From assembly GCF_000720765.1 (NCBI RefSeq), contig NZ_JODC01000003.1:767589-831588 (forward strand): a DNA stretch of 64,000 bases. Reading direction: 5' to 3'. Under the pieces are notes generated by a model, which saw only the letters and a list, made by a program, of their open reading frames with translations, was not told the DNA's origin and made no database searches. Of this stretch, positions 59,812 through 64,000 are shown in pieces; the stretch's first letter is position 1; each line of letters opens with the position of its first letter. The stretch comes from Streptomyces sp. NRRL S-646. GTDB lineage: Bacteria; Actinomycetota; Actinomycetes; Streptomycetales; Streptomycetaceae. The translations under genes were made by a program, and so were the position numbers.

Positions 59812-62800
59812 TCAGCCGCCGCTGTCCCCAGAGCGGGACTTCAGCCACGCCATAACCTGCAGGGACTGCTCTAGCCCTGGTCCGTGCACTTGGGGTCGGG
59901 ACATGGCGAGGGTGCGGTAGGCAGCAACGGCCTCTTCGATGGCGGCCAAGCCGTCATGGTGCCGGCCGAGGTTTCCGAGCTCGACGGCGAGGTTGTTCAG
60001 GCTCCTGGCGAGGTCGGGGAGGGAGGCGTCCGGGCGGCCCTGGGCCAGAGCGCGGCGGATACCGACGGCCTCTTCGATGGCCACCAAGGCGTCCTCGTGC
60101 CGGCCGAGGCTCGCGAGCTGGATGGCGAGGTTGTTCAGGCTCCCGGCGAGGTCGGGGAGGGAGGCGTCCGGGCGGGCCTGGGCCAGAGTGCGGCGGATAC
60201 CGACGGCCTCTTCCATGGCCACCAAGGCGTCCTCGCGCCGGCCGAGGCTCGCGAGCTGGATGGCGAGGTTGTTCAGGCTCCCGGCGAGGTCGGGGAGGAA
60301 GGCGTCCGGGCGGGCCTGGGCCAGAGTGCGGCGGATACCGACGGCCTCTTCCATGGCCACCAAGGCGTCCTCGTGCCAGCCGTGGTCTCCGAGCTGGACG
60401 GAGAGGTTGTTCAGGCTCCCGGCGAGGTCGGGGAGGAAGGCGTCCGGGCGGGCCTGGGCCAGAGCGCGGCGGATACCGACGGCCTCTTCGATGGCCACCA
60501 AGGCGTCCTCGTGCCGGCCGAGGTCCCCGAGCCTGTTGGCCAGGTTGTTCAGGGCCAGAGTGCGGCGGATACCGACAGCCTCTTCGATGGCCACCAAGGC
60601 GTCCTCGTGCCGGCCGAGGTCTCCGAGCTGGACGGAGAGGTTGTTCAGGCTCCCGGCGAGGTCGGGGAGGAAGGCGTCCGGGCGGCCCTGGGCCAGAGCG
60701 CGGCGGATACCGACGGCCTCTTCGATGGCCACCAAGGCGTCCTCGTGCCGGCCGAGGTCCCCGAGCCTGTTGGCCAGGTTGTTCATAGCGAGGTCGGGGA
60801 GATGTCCGGGATCGGTTGCTGCTTGGGCGCGGTGATGCTCGACGAGTCGGCTGGTGAGCTGGGCTGACAGCTCAGCGAGGCGGTGACTGGTCTCGGGCAG
60901 GGTGTCACACAGGTACTCAACGAGTTCGGAGGAAGTTTCCGGGGACTCCGCGATGGTGAGCAAGGCGGCCAGCAGCGGCTGCGGATTCTCGGTCTGGGGG
61001 ACGGCATGTACAGCCGCAGTCGCCAGGACATCCGGGTTGGATGCGCACAACGTGGTGAGTGCCTCGCCGAGTGGATGGAAGGGGCGATGGCTAGTGGTAC
61101 GGGCGTAGACAGCCACCAGTTGGGCGAGCTGGGCATCGGTGGCGCCCGGCAGGATCGTCGTGGCCAGGCCGGGGTCCTTTTGCAGGCGCCGTCCGACGTG
61201 CTGTTCGGCCAGGCGATCCGGCTGAAGGCTGCCCAACGGTAGCTCACCACTCCCGGGATAGAGGCCAGCGATCCAGGCCCGGGTAGCGCTGATCCGGTCC
61301 GGGTCGGCAGCGCCGATGACGCGGCCCAGCAGCGCATCGGCCTGCTCACGATCGTCGGCTCCGGCCAGGAAGACCGCGGCTAGCGCGTCCTTGAGGGTCT
61401 CCAGCCGTGGCAGGCCCGGGGCGTTGGCGCCGCGCTGCCAGTAGCTGCCCTCGTGCGCCAGCAGGCGATCCTCCACCGAGGGGGCCAGCGTGGCGGCGGA
61501 CTGGCTGGCGGTGGCGGGATCGGCGGCGTCGAGGAGATCGGCGAGTGCAAGCATCTGCATGGTCAGGGCGTGGTCCAGCCCCGGACGGGCGGCGGGGGTG
61601 GACAACCGGGAAGCCATCGCCCGCCAGTCGGACCGCTCTTGGCCGGCGACCCGCGGCAGGTGTTCGGCGAAGGCGGCCACCGCCTGGCGGTAGGACTCCG
61701 CCCACTCCTTGGGATCGGGCTGGAGCGGGGAGAGCGGGGTGGTGACCGCCGCGCCCAGCAACTCCTGCGCCAACCCCTTGGCCTGCAGATCCTCCCACCA
61801 GTCGCCGGCGGTGCGCGCCAGCAGCAGCACCTTGAACGCCGCACCCCCGTCGTGCCGCGCGGCGGCCTCCCATACGTGCGTCAGCTGCTCGGTACGGGTC
61901 TCGGCATAGTCCACCACCAGCAACAACGGAACCGAGGCATCTTTGAGGGCCGCGATGTCGCCGTCGGTGGCGGTGGCTCGCAGCCACAGCGTCGTCCACC
62001 CGGCGGCCTCCAGCCGTGCCGCCAGTTCATGCGCCAGACGGGTCTTGCCCTGCCCGGCCGGCCCCGTGATCAATCGGGCGTCGAAGCCGACCTGGGCACA
62101 CCAGTCGTCCAGCTCCTGCAGCAGCGCCTGACGGCCGTGGAAGCTCACCACCTGCCGGTCGGCGCGCAGCAGCGCTGCCGGCGACTTCGCAGGCCCGGAA
62201 TAGGCCGACTCGGCCAGGTGCTGCCACTCCACCGGCTCCAACCGCGGCACGGCGCCGTACCCGCCCTCCCGCAGGGCGTGACGGAACTCAGGATCGGCCA
62301 GCAGTACATGCACCGGCACCGCTTCCAGCTGGCCATGACGCCAGCCCCTGGGCGCGACGGCCAGGACACCCGCCAGCACGTCGCCGCAAAACAGCGCGGC
62401 CCCGGAAATCCCGCCCCAGGGCGAGGCGTCATCCTCCAGCTGCTCTGGGGACTGGCCCCCGACCTGCATCACGTAGCGCTCGCCGCCCGCGCGCGGGGCG
62501 GCCGTTACCCTCCCGAACGGATGCCAGGACAACTCTGGGCTGCCCTGGCGCTGCACCACCTGCGGATATCCCCAGCTCTCGCAGGCAACCCCCGGGGGGT
62601 CGGTGACTAGCCGACCCCAGCGAAGTGGCACGCCGCTGACGGGGACCCAGGCCTCGTCCGTGATGTAGAGCAGCGCCGCGTCATCGGCCTTCTCCGGGGT
62701 CCCGCGCCAGACGACCTTCGCCTGGTACTCACCCGGCGGCTCGTGCCTCGGCAACTGCACAGCGACGTAGCCGCCCACGCCGGGGGTGCAATGCGCGGAG

Positions 62801-62880
62801 GCCAGCACCAACCGCGGGCCGATCACATAGCCAGATCCCACAGCGGGCCCGGCCACACACACCACCCGACGCTCATCCAT
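59812..62880 (-). CDS. Trypsin-like protease / P-loop NTPase / TPR conflict-system protein
   Basis: 1022 residues from ATG 62880. Residues 1-200: trypsin-like domain with His30 (LASAHC), Asp66 or Asp67 (KADDAALLYI) and Ser159 (WGGISGAALF); no signal peptide, so cytoplasmic. Residues 240-480: STAND/NACHT-type NTPase with Walker A GPAGQGKT (273-280) and Walker B LLLVVDYAE. Middle: helical linker. Residues 699-1006: seven TPR units of 46 residues. The layout, sensor repeats, NTPase switch and N-terminal protease effector, fits NLR-like bacterial conflict systems. 22 bases after a Trypco2-like gene, in one operon. Trigger and protease target unknown. Confidence 0.82.
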   Translation of the reverse strand: MDERRVVCVAGPAVGSGYVIGPRLVLASAHCTPGVGGYVAVQLPRHEPPGEYQAKVVWRGTPEKADDAALLYITDEAWVPVSGVPLRWGRLVTDPPGVACESWGYPQVVQRQGSPELSWHPFGRVTAAPRAGGERYVMQVGGQSPEQLEDDASPWGGISGAALFCGDVLAGVLAVAPRGWRHGQLEAVPVHVLLADPEFRHALREGGYGAVPRLEPVEWQHLAESAYSGPAKSPAALLRADRQVVSFHGRQALLQELDDWCAQVGFDARLITGPAGQGKTRLAHELAARLEAAGWTTLWLRATATDGDIAALKDASVPLLLVVDYAETRTEQLTHVWEAAARHDGGAAFKVLLLARTAGDWWEDLQAKGLAQELLGAAVTTPLSPLQPDPKEWAESYRQAVAAFAEHLPRVAGQERSDWRAMASRLSTPAARPGLDHALTMQMLALADLLDAADPATASQSAATLAPSVEDRLLAHEGSYWQRGANAPGLPRLETLKDALAAVFLAGADDREQADALLGRVIGAADPDRISATRAWIAGLYPGSGELPLGSLQPDRLAEQHVGRRLQKDPGLATTILPGATDAQLAQLVAVYARTTSHRPFHPLGEALTTLCASNPDVLATAAVHAVPQTENPQPLLAALLTIAESPETSSELVEYLCDTLPETSHRLAELSAQLTSRLVEHHRAQAATDPGHLPDLAMNNLANRLGDLGRHEDALVAIEEAVGIRRALAQGRPDAFLPDLAGSLNNLSVQLGDLGRHEDALVAIEEAVGIRRTLALNNLANRLGDLGRHEDALVAIEEAVGIRRALAQARPDAFLPDLAGSLNNLSVQLGDHGWHEDALVAMEEAVGIRRTLAQARPDAFLPDLAGSLNNLAIQLASLGRREDALVAMEEAVGIRRTLAQARPDASLPDLAGSLNNLAIQLASLGRHEDALVAIEEAVGIRRALAQGRPDASLPDLARSLNNLAVELGNLGRHHDGLAAIEEAVAAYRTLAMSRPQVHGPGLEQSLQVMAWLKSRSGDSGG
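59863..60786 (-). repeat. Near-identical TPR-coding repeats
   Basis: Seven units of 138 bases (46 codons), the central ones almost identical at DNA level. The second unit is 42 bases short (lacks the segment ARPDAFLPDLAG). Consistent with recent duplication and deletion by recombination. Confidence 0.85.
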
Positions 62881-62902
62881 GCCGCATCCCCCGCCAGCTG
62901 GC

Positions 62903-63190
62903 TCAGCCCCGAGCCCGGCCGACCGTCCAGTCGCCCCCGCCACGTTGCCGCGGCTGCAGCGAGATCGTGACCCGGTGCGTCCGCCCCTGCTCTACGGCGC
63001 CCCGTGCCTCCGCGCTCACCACCCATGCCTTAAAGCCCGCCTTGGCCTCGGCGCTCTTGCGCAACTCCACGGCGAACTCCAGCTCCACCGCACCGACCTT
63101 GAACTCCACGTCCTGCCCGACACCGCGCGCGGCCGCCTCCAGCAGCTCATCACGCAACGCCGCGACGGCATCCGCCAGTTCAATCTCCAT
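62903..63190 (-). CDS. Trypco2-like small protein (trypsin co-occurring domain)
   Basis: 95 residues from ATG 63190, with GGAGG nine bases upstream. MEIELADAVAALRDELLEAA, then VEFKVGAVELEFAVELRKSA and HRVTISLQPR. I recognise this as the small domain that accompanies trypsin-like proteases in actinobacterial conflict systems. It probably binds or restrains the protease-NTPase encoded 22 bases downstream. A longer frame upstream is open but lacks a good start. Confidence 0.7.
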   Translation of the reverse strand: MEIELADAVAALRDELLEAAARGVGQDVEFKVGAVELEFAVELRKSAEAKAGFKAWVVSAEARGAVEQGRTHRVTISLQPRQRGGGDWTVGRARG

Positions 63191-63976
63191 CCCCGTTGCC
63201 TCCTCCGCACCCACGACGGTGCTCCCCCGGGCCGCCCGCGCGTGCCAACCAGCGGACTGCCTGCGAGGTTGGCACAGCCAGTCGTTGCACGGCGGTTGGT
63301 CCCGCATTTCTAACCAAACCTGTTGAGAACCGAACTCCATGTATACAGGCAGGCGTTCGTGACCTGACGGCTTTCAAGAGGATCTCGTGGCAGACGGGCA
63401 GACGTCCCTCGCCCACCCACCCCGCGCAAGATCAACAACTCGATGCTCACGGGTCACCCGGGGCACACGGGCGTCCAGGAGCTTCTCAAGGAAGCCCAGT
63501 CGGCAGACTTACTGCGGGCTCCACGCATCCCCTTTGGCCTGCGGTTTCCTCGATCCTTCCCGTTGCCGGGGGACGCCTGGGGAACTGTGCAGGGATGCGG
63601 GATGCCGTATCTACTGGCTGCTCTGCGCGCACGTTACGGATCACGAAATCCGAACGCACGCTACGGGTGACCTCCGCGGGCGCGGAGCGAACTCTGGCCC
63701 TCGCCCCGCCGTGTTGGATGGCACCGGCCTACCTCCAGGGTCGCCACCGGGTAGGCCACGGTCGTCGTACCGACTGGCTGCATCCTGGCCGCCACGAAGC
63801 AGCTGGGGCCCATGGGCTTGGCGGGTAGACGCAAAGCGGTAGTGCCCGTTGTCGAGCGGTCCGCGGTAACAGCTTGACTAGGTCTTTCCGCAGAGGCCCT
63901 TGCTACGGAACTTGATTGAGTGATGTCGGGACGGTTCGCCTGACAGCGGCCTGCTGGCTCCGGTAGCTCCTGGGGA
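63191..63976. other. Gap without a supported gene
   Basis: Open frames on both strands are short and lack coding-type third-position bias. The part next to 63191 should hold the promoter of the Trypco2 operon, but no clear -35/-10 pair was found. The right part may be the end of the insertion sequence that starts at or near 63977. Confidence 0.4.
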
Positions 63977-64000
63977 GTGAGATACGCGCAGGGTGGTGGG
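63977..64000 (+). mobile_element. Start of a probable IS630-family transposase (cut by window edge)
   Basis: GTG start followed by codons for RYAQGGG, which I recall as the opening of many Streptomyces IS630-type transposases. GGGGAG precedes it. Only eight codons are visible. Confidence 0.5.

Noticed and set aside
59884..60867. Plus-strand 327-residue frame of Gly/Val-rich repeats
   Set aside because: Exact antisense of the TPR array of the protease-NTPase gene; repeats follow from the TPR units.
63443..63670. 75-residue plus-strand frame in the right-hand gap
   Set aside because: Weak third-position GC, no ribosome site and no recognisable sequence; probably non-coding.

Overview
The window is a high-GC chromosomal segment of a Streptomyces (or very close actinobacterial) genome. 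The evidence is the very high GC at third codon positions, the gene order aspC / tRNA-Trp-secE-nusG-rplKA-two lipoproteins-rplJL-rpoBC / rpsL-rpsG-fusA-tuf / S10-spc ribosomal operons, Streptomyces-type GTG and TTG starts, and typical Streptomyces intergenic repeats. All coordinates are from reading the sequence; no database search was run.

Layout, left to right. 1-9.4 kb: spc and S10 ribosomal protein operons on the minus strand (rpsE back to rpsJ), with promoter and structured leader. 9.5-13.5 kb: accessory insertion with a secreted family-9 pectate lyase, an S41 peptidase and a membrane acyltransferase. 13.7-18.4 kb: rpsL-rpsG-fusA-tuf (minus). 18.5-26.7 kb: a DUF1707 membrane protein (minus), then a plus-strand cluster: Crp/Fnr regulator, class III nucleotide cyclase, degenerate NTPase/HEAT protein, SPFH-like protein, a three-helix membrane protein resembling the Pycsar effector PycTM, and an M48 metalloprotease. 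This is the best candidate for an undescribed system: a Pycsar-like cyclic-nucleotide defence module with extra parts, in which the cyclase and the NTPase share a nearly identical Gly/Asn-rich motif resembling prokaryotic amyloid (RHIM-like) signalling motifs. 26.7-41 kb: rpoC, rpoB, rplL, rplJ, two lipoproteins, rplA, rplK, nusG, secE, tRNA-Trp (minus).

41-54.4 kb: housekeeping and regulatory genes: aspartate-type aminotransferase, adenosine deaminase, two TetR regulators with clear operators next to their targets (an NAD(P)-binding protein and a DHA2 drug exporter), murB, a two-subunit MaoC-type hydratase, rpmG with tRNA-Met and tRNA-Thr, and an amidohydrolase that has lost catalytic residues. 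Several tandem and inverted repeats lie in the gaps. 54.6-57 kb: an MFS exporter fused to carboxypeptidase-regulatory-like domains. 57-59.5 kb: gene fragments and a small hypothetical / DCC oxidoreductase / serine hydrolase cluster.

From 59.6 kb a genomic island begins. It is marked by the 3' half of a tRNA-Tyr with its terminator (an attachment-site duplicate). Inside is a second conflict-type system: a Trypco2-like small protein plus a trypsin-P-loop NTPase-TPR protein whose TPR units are recently duplicated. The last 24 bases look like the start of an IS630-type transposase.
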